From Tethybacter castelli (lineage in GTDB: Bacteria > Pseudomonadota > Gammaproteobacteria > Tethybacterales > Tethybacteraceae), in contig JAZHEJ010000011.1 of NCBI GenBank assembly GCA_036679665.1, forward strand, positions 1 to 14,914: a stretch of DNA of 14,914 nucleotides, in the 5' to 3' direction. Below the pieces are notes generated by a model, which was not told the DNA's origin, ran no database searches, and saw nothing but the letters and a program-made list of their open reading frames with translations. A program made the translations under genes and the position numbers. Below, in pieces: positions 1 through 6,500 of the stretch. The number at the start of each line of letters is the position of its first letter. The first letter of the stretch is position 1.

Positions 1-66
1 GCGCGGCTCAAAAAGGTGTTTGATCCGCAAGGTATCCTAAATCCCGGCCGCTTGGGCTTTATCTAA
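1..66 (+). CDS. glcE: 3' end of a glycolate oxidase FAD-binding subunit (GlcE-like) gene, partial
   Basis: The first 21 codons visible are the very end of an FAD-linked oxidase: the pattern FDPQGILNPGRL followed by TAA at 64-66 is the usual C-terminus of GlcE-type proteins. The 5' part lies outside the window. GlcE works with GlcD and GlcF in oxidising glycolate to glyoxylate. The identity rests mainly on the longer duplicate tail at 78-342, which shows the preceding IEWHGARRW segment typical of GlcE. With so little sequence, another VAO/FAD-oxidase member cannot be excluded. This tail could be the true gene end, with the following copy a duplication, or the reverse; see the repeat entries. 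Confidence 0.55.
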   Translation, partial: ARLKKVFDPQGILNPGRLGFI

Positions 67-77
67 GCGTTGCCCGC
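1..77. repeat. Direct repeat copy 1 (77 bp), glcE end plus last codons of thiE
   Basis: Bases 1-77 are identical to 277-353, an offset of 276 bp. The match includes the GlcE C-terminal codons and, on the other strand, the last codons of the ThiE domain. It ends between 77 and 78, where A replaces C. Because it starts at the first base, the true left limit cannot be seen. Either this is a tandem duplication with a 276-bp unit, or it is an assembly overlap. Confidence 0.95.
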
Positions 78-342
78 AATGGCGCAATTGGCGTGCGATG
101 AGCATGCCGTGATTGAGTGGCACGGCGCCAGGCGCTGGTATTTTGACGATGCCCCGGCCGATTTACGCAGCCGGATCGCAAAGGTGGGCGGGAGCAGCTC
201 AGTGTATCGACGCGGGCTGATCAAGGCTGACGAACCGGCCTTCGACTTGCCGGATGAGGCGTTGCGAACTTTGTACGCGCGGCTCAAAAAGGTGTTTGAT
301 CCGCAAGGTATCCTAAATCCCGGCCGCTTGGGCTTTATCTAA
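78..342 (+). pseudogene. Duplicated C-terminal fragment of glcE without its own gene start
   Basis: The frame 70-342 encodes about 88 residues of GlcE-like C-terminal sequence: IEWHGARRW early, a GG..SSVYRR stretch, then LKKVFDPQGILNPGRL and TAA at 340-342. A full GlcE is about 350 residues, so about three quarters is missing. No ribosome binding site precedes the only start-like codons (TTG 70, ATG 79). The reading frame is the same as that of the upstream copy because the duplication offset, 276 bp, is a multiple of three. The last 8 bp overlap convergently with the end of thiED (stop at 335-337). If the left repeat is an assembly artefact, this fragment is instead the genuine end of glcE and copy 1 is spurious. 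Confidence 0.6.
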
Positions 343-353
343 GCGTTGCCCGC
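277..353. repeat. Direct repeat copy 2 (77 bp)
   Basis: This is an exact copy of 1-77. Here the sequence continues into the intact thiED gene, so the right border 353/354 is the native context, whereas 77/78 is the novel junction joining the thiE end to glcE interior sequence. Confidence 0.95.
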
Positions 354-1762
354 CAAGCTTTGGCCAGCTCAGCAAGCTTGTCCGGGGTGTCGCTCGCGTC
401 GATTGTGGCAATGCCGCCAACCTCGCAGCTTGCCACATCCGCAACCCGCTCAGCGGTGATACCGCCGATTGCGCAACAAGGTACCGCAAGTTCGGCGCAC
501 ATGCGTTTGAGGCGCTTGATACCCAACGGCGGATGACTAAGTTGTTTACTGAAAGTCTGGTAAACCGGCCCGAAAGAAATATAGGAAGGATTGGCCGCAA
601 GGGCGACCGCGGTTTCATGCCAGTTGTGTGCTGAAACTCCAAGTCGCAATTTGGCTGCGCCAATCGCAACCAAATCGGCGCGGCGCAGATCGTCTTGGCC
701 AAGGTGAACACCATATACGCTCAACCCTTTTTTAACAACGGCGCAAGCTTCGCGCCAGTGATCGTTCACAAACAGGCGCAGTTTAGACTTGGCGGCAAGT
801 CGGGCGGCTTGGCAAATTAATTCGGTAACCGTAGCCGGGTCGGCCGCTGACAGGCGCAACTGCACGGCGTCCGCTCCGTTATCGGCCAGGCAGGCGATCG
901 TGGCCGGATCAGCGACGATCGGATAAATTCCCAGCGGGCGCTCCAGCGCAGGCATGGTCGGCCTGGTTTGCGGCGACGGTTTAGTGTCGGCCCAAGGTAG
1001 ATGGCGCGCGCTAGGAAAGCGTGGCCGGATGCCTACGATGCGTTCACCGGCAGCTAATTTGCCAATCACGCACGCGTCAGCAAGGTTGTGGCCCAGCGCC
1101 AGCGCCGCGCTGATCGCGCTCGAATGCGCGCAGCCGGTTCCGCGAGCGGTACCGGGCAGCCGCGGCGCGCACAGCCAATAGCGCGCGTCGCCCAAGCATA
1201 AATAGTCGTTGCAAAAGTTTTGTTGTTCGTCGCCGCCGGTAATTAGCACCTGCGCACAGCCTAGTTCACATAGTTCGGCCGCGCATTGTTCTGCGCTCGC
1301 ATCTTGTAGTTGGCCCAGCGCCTGCGCTTCGGCAAGGTTGGGAGTTAGCAGGTTGACGATAGGCAACAAACAACGTCGGTAAGCGTTTTGCCAACTGGCG
1401 TTAGCCCAGCTGCCGCCGGCGCTAGGGCCGATAACCGGATCGGCAATAACCGGGCCGGCGTGGCCGCCAAGGGCATCGGCGACGATTTCAATGGTGGCCG
1501 CATCAGCGAACATGCCCAGCTTGACCGGCGCGGTCGGCCAAGTGCTAAGGGCGGCGTCAAGCGCCGCTTTGAGCGCTAAGGGCATAACTCGGGTAATCTT
1601 TTTTAAGCCGTGGTGCAAGTCTTGATCGACCCAGGCGGTTTTTATCGGGTGCGCGGTTACTTTCATACCGCGTATCGTCGCCAGATCGGTGCGCAGTCCC
1701 GCACCAGGACTGCTTGGATCAATACCGGCTACGACAATCGCGCGGTTTAGCTCCGATACCAA
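335..1762 (-). CDS. thiDE: Fused hydroxymethylpyrimidine-phosphate kinase / thiamine-phosphate synthase (ThiD-ThiE)
   Basis: This 475-residue protein has two thiamin-biosynthesis domains. Residues 1 to about 262 are a ThiD-type kinase: GIDPS..GAG near residue 13, IADPV at 106-110, TPNLAEA near 140 and GTGCAHSS at 208-215, where C211 fits the conserved anion-hole Cys of the ribokinase fold. Residues 275-475 are ThiE: VQLR at 300-303, FVNDH at 331-335, GVHLGQDD at 351-358, GPVYQT at 398-403 and AIGGI at 431-435. ThiD phosphorylates HMP and HMP-P; ThiE joins HMP-PP to thiazole phosphate. Such fusions are known, for example in Neisseria. Oddities: the ThiD QNT-type loop is missing, and the usual Lys two residues after the Arg in the ThiE QLRxK motif is Ser305. 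The start is TTG at 1762, 16 bp inside the end of the lytic transglycosylase gene, implying co-transcription. No TPP riboswitch was seen. Confidence 0.88.
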   Translation of the reverse strand: MVSELNRAIVVAGIDPSSPGAGLRTDLATIRGMKVTAHPIKTAWVDQDLHHGLKKITRVMPLALKAALDAALSTWPTAPVKLGMFADAATIEIVADALGGHAGPVIADPVIGPSAGGSWANASWQNAYRRCLLPIVNLLTPNLAEAQALGQLQDASAEQCAAELCELGCAQVLITGGDEQQNFCNDYLCLGDARYWLCAPRLPGTARGTGCAHSSAISAALALGHNLADACVIGKLAAGERIVGIRPRFPSARHLPWADTKPSPQTRPTMPALERPLGIYPIVADPATIACLADNGADAVQLRLSAADPATVTELICQAARLAAKSKLRLFVNDHWREACAVVKKGLSVYGVHLGQDDLRRADLVAIGAAKLRLGVSAHNWHETAVALAANPSYISFGPVYQTFSKQLSHPPLGIKRLKRMCAELAVPCCAIGGITAERVADVASCEVGGIATIDASDTPDKLAELAKAWRATLR

Positions 1763-2424
1763 TTTTTGCTCAAAGCTCGCAACACCAAATCCGGGTATTC
1801 AGCGCGTCCGAGCGAGCCGTTGTAGCGCCCTAGAGCCCGGAACAAGTCGCCATCTTCAATATCAAGATAATGGCGCAAGATTACCGTGCCATAGCGCAAG
1901 TTGGTGCGCAGATGAAACAAGCTATGGTTCTGTTCACCGATCAGATCCACCCAAAAAGGCATCACCTGCATGAAGCCGTGGGCGCCGGCGTTGGAAATCG
2001 CGAACTTGCGAAAGGCGCTTTCAACTTCAATTATCGCCAGCACCCACTGCGGGTCCAAGCCGGCGCGCGCCGACTCGTAGTACACCGTGGATAAAAATTC
2101 GGTGCGCAGCTGCTTGTTGCGCAAAATCGATGCTTGCGGGATAATTTTCAGCAACCGGTCGCTCATGTCCGCCGCCCACGCTTGATAATGCGGCAGAGAA
2201 TTTTGCTGTAACACGATAACTCCCAGATCTGAGTTTTCGATATCCAGCGCGACGCGGGTGCTAAGGCGCAAGTACTGTTCTTCCGCCGTGCTCGGCAGGC
2301 ACACCAGCAGTCCCACCAACATCCCTAGGCCGACGCCGATCAACCGATTTAGTAAAGTTGTCACCTTAGGACAGATTTTAAGCCTGCGCTTGCAAATACA
2401 ATTTAGATATGTGACAAAAACCAT
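1747..2424 (-). CDS. Lytic transglycosylase, SLT domain (GH23), exported
   Basis: The protein cleaves peptidoglycan glycan strands to 1,6-anhydro products in the periplasm. A positively charged N-terminus (KRRLK at 12-16) is followed by a hydrophobic stretch at about 28-46 and a plausible signal peptidase I site after STA (45-47). The SLT fold covers about 120-215. IIEVESAF at 131-138 contains the catalytic Glu135; it is followed by SNAGAHGFMQVMP at 144-156 and GRYNGS at 199-204. At 225 residues it is a small family member with little beyond the catalytic domain. The ATG at 2424 gives a long signal-peptide n-region and lacks a clear ribosome binding site; the in-frame GTG at 2364 is an alternative start that would free 84 bp for promoters facing the divergent HAD gene. 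The end overlaps thiED by 16 bp. No gene symbol can be assigned safely. Confidence 0.85.
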   Translation of the reverse strand: MVFVTYLNCICKRRLKICPKVTTLLNRLIGVGLGMLVGLLVCLPSTAEEQYLRLSTRVALDIENSDLGVIVLQQNSLPHYQAWAADMSDRLLKIIPQASILRNKQLRTEFLSTVYYESARAGLDPQWVLAIIEVESAFRKFAISNAGAHGFMQVMPFWVDLIGEQNHSLFHLRTNLRYGTVILRHYLDIEDGDLFRALGRYNGSLGRAEYPDLVLRALSKNWYRS

Positions 2425-2447
2425 CCGTGGTGGTTGGTTCCATTTCC

Positions 2448-3410
2448 ATGACAGAACAAAAACCTAGTAAGCGAATACTCGCGTTTATTTATGACTTTGA
2501 CGGCACATTGTGCGACGACAACCTCTTGGATCAGCAGATGCTCAAGGAATTGGGTTCTGATCCGAAACAGTTCTGGCCGACAAGTAACGAGCGGGCCAAA
2601 AAATGTCATGCGGACCGGGTGTGTACTTATATGCATGAACTGATGTTGCTGTGCTCTGATAGCGGTCGGCCGCTATCGCGCCAATTGCTGCACAAGTTCG
2701 GCGCCCAAGGCATATTGCGCGCCGGCCTGATCGGGGAGAATAACTGGTTTGAACGCCTCAATCGCAAGTGCGAGAATGTTGGATTGATTGCTCATCACTA
2801 CATCATTTCCTCAGGTTTGGGCGAGATGATCGACAGCTGTCTGGAAGCGAACAAACTGACCGACTATTTTTGTGATAACGAGCAAAGCCACGTGTTCGCC
2901 TCACGCTTTTTCTTTGACCAAGACGAAATCGCGGTCGCGCCGGCGTGGACGGTGAACTACACCACCAAGACCCAGTTTGTGTTTCGCATCAACAAAGGCA
3001 AATTGGAATTGGGCGACGACAAAGCCCCCAATGAATATATGGCTCAGGAGCAACGGCCGGTGCCGTTTGAGAATATGGTTTTTATCGGCGACGGCTATAG
3101 CGACATTCCGTGTTTTAGCCTAATCAAAGCTCACGGCGGATTTGCGATAGCGGTGCTTGGCAATGTGGTCAAACAACAAGCATTTTCCCAGATTGAGACT
3201 TCGGTGAGCGATGAGGTCGAACAGGAGACGCTGTCACAGTTTGGGGTTTCGGTGAGCGATGAGGGCGAACAACAGGCGTTGTCGCAGATTGAGACTTTGG
3301 TGGGTGATAAGAGGGTCGATGCCATCGGTTTGGTAAAACCGTTTGAAGCAGATTCGCAGCTTGAACATTACATCACCAAATTCATAACTAAGCGTCAATT
3401 GAACTCATGA
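2448..3410 (+). CDS. HAD-superfamily phosphatase with an internal 16-residue repeat
   Basis: All four HAD motifs are visible (numbering from ATG 2448): YDFDGTLCD near residue 16 with the nucleophile Asp and acid Asp, IISSG near 113, Lys-containing segments near 180-190, and FIGDGYSDIP near 209. This supports a Mg-dependent phosphohydrolase, probably cytoplasmic since no signal peptide is present. The substrate is unknown. Between motif IV and the C-terminal DAIGLVKPF segment lie 2.8 copies of a 16-residue repeat (3180-3314) that is not part of the usual fold. The frame is open from GTG 2427, but ATG 2448 gives the expected N-terminus directly before the first strand; neither start has a strong ribosome binding site. 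The stop overlaps the next start as ATGA (3407-3410), so the gene heads the TPR-lolB-ispE-tRNA operon. Confidence 0.8.
   Translation: MTEQKPSKRILAFIYDFDGTLCDDNLLDQQMLKELGSDPKQFWPTSNERAKKCHADRVCTYMHELMLLCSDSGRPLSRQLLHKFGAQGILRAGLIGENNWFERLNRKCENVGLIAHHYIISSGLGEMIDSCLEANKLTDYFCDNEQSHVFASRFFFDQDEIAVAPAWTVNYTTKTQFVFRINKGKLELGDDKAPNEYMAQEQRPVPFENMVFIGDGYSDIPCFSLIKAHGGFAIAVLGNVVKQQAFSQIETSVSDEVEQETLSQFGVSVSDEGEQQALSQIETLVGDKRVDAIGLVKPFEADSQLEHYITKFITKRQLNS
3180..3314 (+). repeat. 48-bp coding minisatellite, 2.8 copies
   Basis: Units are 3180-3227, 3228-3275 and a partial 3276-3314. Each encodes a version of the 16-residue pattern xxSQ(I/F)xxxV(S/G)D(E/K)xExx. By direct count, units 1 and 2 share 36 of 48 bases and units 1 and 3 share 29 of 39. 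A 17-base identical block occurs at 3200-3216 and 3248-3264. The phase keeps the frame open, so copy number could vary without breaking the protein. Confidence 0.85.
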
Positions 3411-4981
3411 TTGCCATGATCTGTCGTTGCGCGGGAGCCGTGATTATGCTTTTTGCGGCGCTCGGGGTGTCAAGTTGCGCACCGGCGGCCTATACCGAAG
3501 AGCAGTTTGAAGAGGCGTTGCGCGCTTATTTGGAGGTTGCCCGCGAAGACGACACCGATGCGGCGCTTAAATTGTTGCAGCTTGGCGAGCACACCGGCAA
3601 TGCCGAAATGTTGCGCGACGCGACCTACGCCGCGATCAGCAAACGCGATATCAAGCTGGCGCAGCGTGCCGGGGAGGCTTGGTATGCCGCCGGCGGCGAA
3701 GAAGCGTTGTTGCTTTTGACACGCATCAAAGTGACCACCGAAGGACTAGCTCCTGCTAGCGGCATGCTGTCGCGCTTGGCGGCCGCGGACGGGCCTGAGG
3801 CGGTTTATCAGGTGGTGCGCGCCACCGGATCAGAAATCGGACGCGTAAGCGCATACACCGCCGCCCACCCGTTGCATCTGCGCGACGATGTGTATTTCGC
3901 TTATCGCGCCATGTTGTATCTTGAAGCTGGCGAGGTGGCCGAGGCCCAAGCGGTGTTGGATGCAAGTCTGAACGAGTTTTCCGATTCGATTTCATTGTTG
4001 CTGGTAGCTTTGTACTTGGCGGAATTAGGCGGCGAAGATGCCCAAAGCATCGAGTTGGCTTCGCGACTTGCGATCGCCGCAAACACCGATGTGGCCACCG
4101 CGGTGATAGCTTACGGCCAATGGGCCGCGGCGCCGATATCACAACGTCAGCTGCTGCCGACCGCCGAAGAATTCACGACCAACAAGGACTTTCCCGATTT
4201 GGCGTTACTGTATGCGGGCAGATTTTATTTGCGCCACGGCGAACCGCTAACCACGATTGAGATCATGCAGCAAATTGAAGCAAACACGCCAAGTCGAGGA
4301 GATGCGGTGCGCATTTTGGTGGCGGCTTACCAACAACTCGGAGATGGCTACGTGGATACCACATTGGGGCTGCTAAAGCGCGAGATCGACAGCGCGCCGG
4401 TCGAGCTGGTTCCTGAGCTGGCCGAATTGTACGCAAGCACGATTGAGCAACGTGACGGCGCGTTGTATGCTTACGAGTTTCTCGACAATCTCAAGCGTGG
4501 AGTCGACGATCCGGACTTGCTATTTCTCAAATCCATTTACTCTGAGCGCGCCGGCAATCTAGACGGCGCCGAAGTCGCGTTGCGCCGGCTGATCGAAATT
4601 GATCCGCAAAGTTCGGTCGGATATAACGCGCTTGGCTATATGTTCGCCGATAACAACGTTCGCCTTATAGAGGCAAAAGCGCTTATCGAAAAGGCGCTGG
4701 CAATTGAGCCGGATTCACCGGCAATCATCGATTCGCTCGGGTGGGTGCTGTATCGTCAAGGGGACCTGGTAAATGCGCTGAAATATCTGGAAGATTCGGT
4801 TAGGCGCATGGGCAACCAGCCTCACCCGGAAGTGCTCGCTCATTTAGCCGAGGTTCTGTGGGAACTTGGCGACAGCGTACGTAGCCGCGCCATCTTGGCG
4901 GCCGCGCTGGCGATAGATCCGAAAGACCGTAGCGTCCTGTTGGTATTGGAAAAATACCAGCTGGAAGATGTCATCAAGTAG
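3407..4981 (+). CDS. TPR-repeat outer-membrane lipoprotein (lolB-neighbour family)
   Basis: This 524-residue protein has a lipoprotein signal: a short N-terminus with Arg7, a hydrophobic stretch and the lipobox VSSC with acylated Cys24. Ala at +2 suggests outer-membrane sorting. The body is all-helical and repetitive. The clearest TPR units lie at about 400-505, with YNALGYMFAD, EAKALIEKALAIEPDSP, DSLGWVLYRQGD and HLAEVLWELGD. This C-terminal pattern is characteristic of the TPR proteins encoded immediately upstream of lolB in betaproteobacteria; their exact function is not established. They are presumed to scaffold envelope proteins. The start overlaps the HAD stop (ATGA). A downstream in-frame ATG at 3446 has a GGGAG box eight bases upstream but would remove the positively charged part of the signal, so 3407 or 3416 is preferred. 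The end overlaps lolB by 14 bp. Confidence 0.87.
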   Translation: MIAMICRCAGAVIMLFAALGVSSCAPAAYTEEQFEEALRAYLEVAREDDTDAALKLLQLGEHTGNAEMLRDATYAAISKRDIKLAQRAGEAWYAAGGEEALLLLTRIKVTTEGLAPASGMLSRLAAADGPEAVYQVVRATGSEIGRVSAYTAAHPLHLRDDVYFAYRAMLYLEAGEVAEAQAVLDASLNEFSDSISLLLVALYLAELGGEDAQSIELASRLAIAANTDVATAVIAYGQWAAAPISQRQLLPTAEEFTTNKDFPDLALLYAGRFYLRHGEPLTTIEIMQQIEANTPSRGDAVRILVAAYQQLGDGYVDTTLGLLKREIDSAPVELVPELAELYASTIEQRDGALYAYEFLDNLKRGVDDPDLLFLKSIYSERAGNLDGAEVALRRLIEIDPQSSVGYNALGYMFADNNVRLIEAKALIEKALAIEPDSPAIIDSLGWVLYRQGDLVNALKYLEDSVRRMGNQPHPEVLAHLAEVLWELGDSVRSRAILAAALAIDPKDRSVLLVLEKYQLEDVIK

Positions 4982-5516
4982 ATTGCTACTTGGCGCGCTG
5001 GTTTTTTTCGCGTCGATAATGTTTACCGGATGCGCCAGTTTGCAAGGCGTGGATTCTGCCGAACAAGCTGCTCGCGGCCCTGAGTTTTTAGCCAAAGGAC
5101 GGTTGTCGTTGCGCCGCGTCGGCAAGCCGACTTTGCATGCGAGCTTCGAGTGGGTACGCGGTTATCTCGCCGCGGGATGGACCGAACGTTTAGAACTGCG
5201 CAATGAACAAGGATTGCGGGTATTTGTGGCCGAACAAGTCAATGACGAAACTTTGGTCCGTAGCGGTAAACGGTTGCGCAAGGTTGGCAGTTTAGATGAA
5301 GTCATGCGTTCTGAACTTGGTATCACGGTAGATACTTCGACTTTGGCGGGATGGGTATCCAACTTGACCGAAAACGGAGAATTGCCGGATCGGCACAAAT
5401 GGCAGGGCATTAGCATTGAAGTGCTTACCCGCGGTCAGCGCGATCGCCCGGTACGCATGAAGTTGCAGCAGCGCGACACAGTCATGGTGCTGGCGGTAAC
5501 CGAGTTTGTGGAATAA
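4968..5516 (+). CDS. lolB: Outer-membrane lipoprotein receptor LolB
   Basis: LolB takes lipoproteins from the periplasmic carrier LolA and inserts them into the inner leaflet of the outer membrane. The 182-residue product begins with a hydrophobic signal and a lipobox FTGC (Cys22, Ala at +2). It then shows the LolB start of the beta-sheet fold (FLAKGRLSLRR near 41-51), an ELRNEQGLRVFV segment corresponding to the conserved L..P.G...V.L region, and GWVSNL near 128. It is slightly shorter than the usual 190-210 residues. Identity rests on the weak family motifs plus the diagnostic position between the TPR lipoprotein and ispE. The start lies inside the TPR gene (14-bp overlap), with GGAAG directly before ATG. 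The stop is 3 bases before ispE, so translation is probably coupled. Confidence 0.85.
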   Translation: MSSSRLLLGALVFFASIMFTGCASLQGVDSAEQAARGPEFLAKGRLSLRRVGKPTLHASFEWVRGYLAAGWTERLELRNEQGLRVFVAEQVNDETLVRSGKRLRKVGSLDEVMRSELGITVDTSTLAGWVSNLTENGELPDRHKWQGISIEVLTRGQRDRPVRMKLQQRDTVMVLAVTEFVE

Positions 5517-5519
5517 GCT

Positions 5520-6485
5520 ATGACCACCAAAAGCGTGAGCATTTTTGCTCCGGCGAAGGTGAATTACACCCTGAAAGTTACCGGTCGTCGGGCCGACGGT
5601 ATGCATGAACTGGACACGGTGGTGTTGCCGCTGGATATTGCCGATTGCGTCAAGGCCACTTTACTTAGCGAGCAAAAATGTGAAAACACCTGGCGTATCA
5701 AAGGACTGGCGGATAACGAAGAACTCGGATTGCGCGCCGCGCGCCTGTTAGCTTTGCGCGCCAAAGTGCGAAGTGGAGTATCGCTCAAAATCGACAAACA
5801 AATACCGGTGGGAAGCGGCTTGGGCGGCGGCAGTTCAAACGCGGCGGCGGTACTGCTAGCTTGCAATCGTTTGTGGCAGTTGCGCTGGCCGCTGGCCAAG
5901 CTTGCTGAGCTAGGATCCGAAATCGGAGCCGATGTGCCTTATTTTGTTTATTGTCGCCAGGCCCGATTGCGCGGTATCGGCGAAAAATTGAGTTTTGTAA
6001 ACAGTCCCCACGCCGGCTGGTGTGTGCTGTGCGTACCCGAATTAGTTTGTGATACCGGTATGATCTTCGCGCAGTATGATCGCCAAGATTTGACAAAACG
6101 TCCGTTTGCGGACAAAATAGCGGATGCTGCGCAGCGGGCGAATGATCTGGTTGGTGCCGCGCTAACTTTGCATCCGCAAATTGGCGAGGTTATGAATGCG
6201 GTGGAAAATATAGCGGGTAATGTGCGTATGTCCGGTAGCGGTGGTACTTGCTATGCGCTGTTTACCCAACGTAAATCGGCATGGACAGCCGCGGCACAGC
6301 TCGCTGAGCTACCTATGCGAGTTTGGGTTTCGCGGATCATGCAAGGCCGCAGCAACAAATTGGGGAGTGGCCAAGTGGTAAGGCAACGGATTTTGGCTCC
6401 GTCATGCGTAGGTTCGAATCCTACCTCCCCAGCCACTTTTACCCATCTTTATGAAGGGTCCGCGAAAGCGAAACCGGGCCATTAA
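5520..6485 (+). CDS. ispE: 4-diphosphocytidyl-2-C-methyl-D-erythritol kinase IspE, with C-terminus running through tRNA-Gln
   Basis: IspE phosphorylates CDP-methylerythritol in the MEP isoprenoid pathway (GHMP kinase fold, cytoplasm). Motifs: FAPAKVN at 9-15 with the conserved Lys13, DGMHELDT at 26-33, the ATP loop PVGSGLGGGSSNAAA at 96-110, GADVPYF at 136-142 with catalytic Asp138, GIGEKL at 152-157, and MSGSGGTCYALF at 237-248. A typical IspE ends at about 280-295 residues, which here would be near codon 280 (position 6359). Instead no stop occurs before the tRNA gene at 6361. The frame crosses the whole tRNA and stops at 6483-6485, adding about 41 residues, including the tRNA-encoded VGSNPTSPA. 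Upstream spacing to lolB is 3 bp. The core is certain; whether the extension is made in the cell is open, since tRNA processing would cut the mRNA. Confidence 0.93.
   Translation: MTTKSVSIFAPAKVNYTLKVTGRRADGMHELDTVVLPLDIADCVKATLLSEQKCENTWRIKGLADNEELGLRAARLLALRAKVRSGVSLKIDKQIPVGSGLGGGSSNAAAVLLACNRLWQLRWPLAKLAELGSEIGADVPYFVYCRQARLRGIGEKLSFVNSPHAGWCVLCVPELVCDTGMIFAQYDRQDLTKRPFADKIADAAQRANDLVGAALTLHPQIGEVMNAVENIAGNVRMSGSGGTCYALFTQRKSAWTAAAQLAELPMRVWVSRIMQGRSNKLGSGQVVRQRILAPSCVGSNPTSPATFTHLYEGSAKAKPGH
6361..6435 (+). tRNA. tRNA-Gln (anticodon UUG)
   Basis: A complete cloverleaf can be read: acceptor arms 6361-6367 and 6425-6431 (TGGGGAG with CTCCCCA), D-stem GCC/GGC, anticodon stem ACGGA/TCCGT around a seven-base loop TTTTGGC giving anticodon TTG, T-arm GTAGG-TTCGAAT-CCTAC, discriminator G6432 and a genome-encoded CCA at 6433-6435. 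The U1-A72 start is typical of tRNA-Gln. It sits directly behind ispE, as in many betaproteobacteria, and lies entirely inside the open ispE frame. No separate promoter was seen, so it is probably released from the lolB-ispE transcript. Confidence 0.96.
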
Positions 6486-6500
6486 GGCCGTCCGCGTTTA

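Noticed and set aside
1..353. 77-bp repeat as a mobile element end or attachment site
   Set aside because: The repeated bases are coding sequence of glcE and thiE, with no inverted ends, integrase or tRNA nearby; duplication or assembly overlap explains them.
1747..2447. A TPP riboswitch controlling the thiamin gene
   Set aside because: thiED starts inside the lytic transglycosylase gene and only about 24-84 bp precede that gene; no THI-box-like conserved words were found there.
3180..3314. Short tandem repeats as a CRISPR array
   Set aside because: The units are contiguous without spacers, diverged and in frame within a phosphatase gene.
3756..4142. Antisense gene within the TPR lipoprotein gene
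   Set aside because: The predicted protein is Arg/Pro-rich low-complexity, typical of an antisense shadow of a GC-rich gene.
6436..6500. Bidirectional terminator between tRNA-Gln and the SDR gene
   Set aside because: Only very short stems (GGCC arms around ATTAA, a three-pair GAAA-loop stem) and no T-run could be found.
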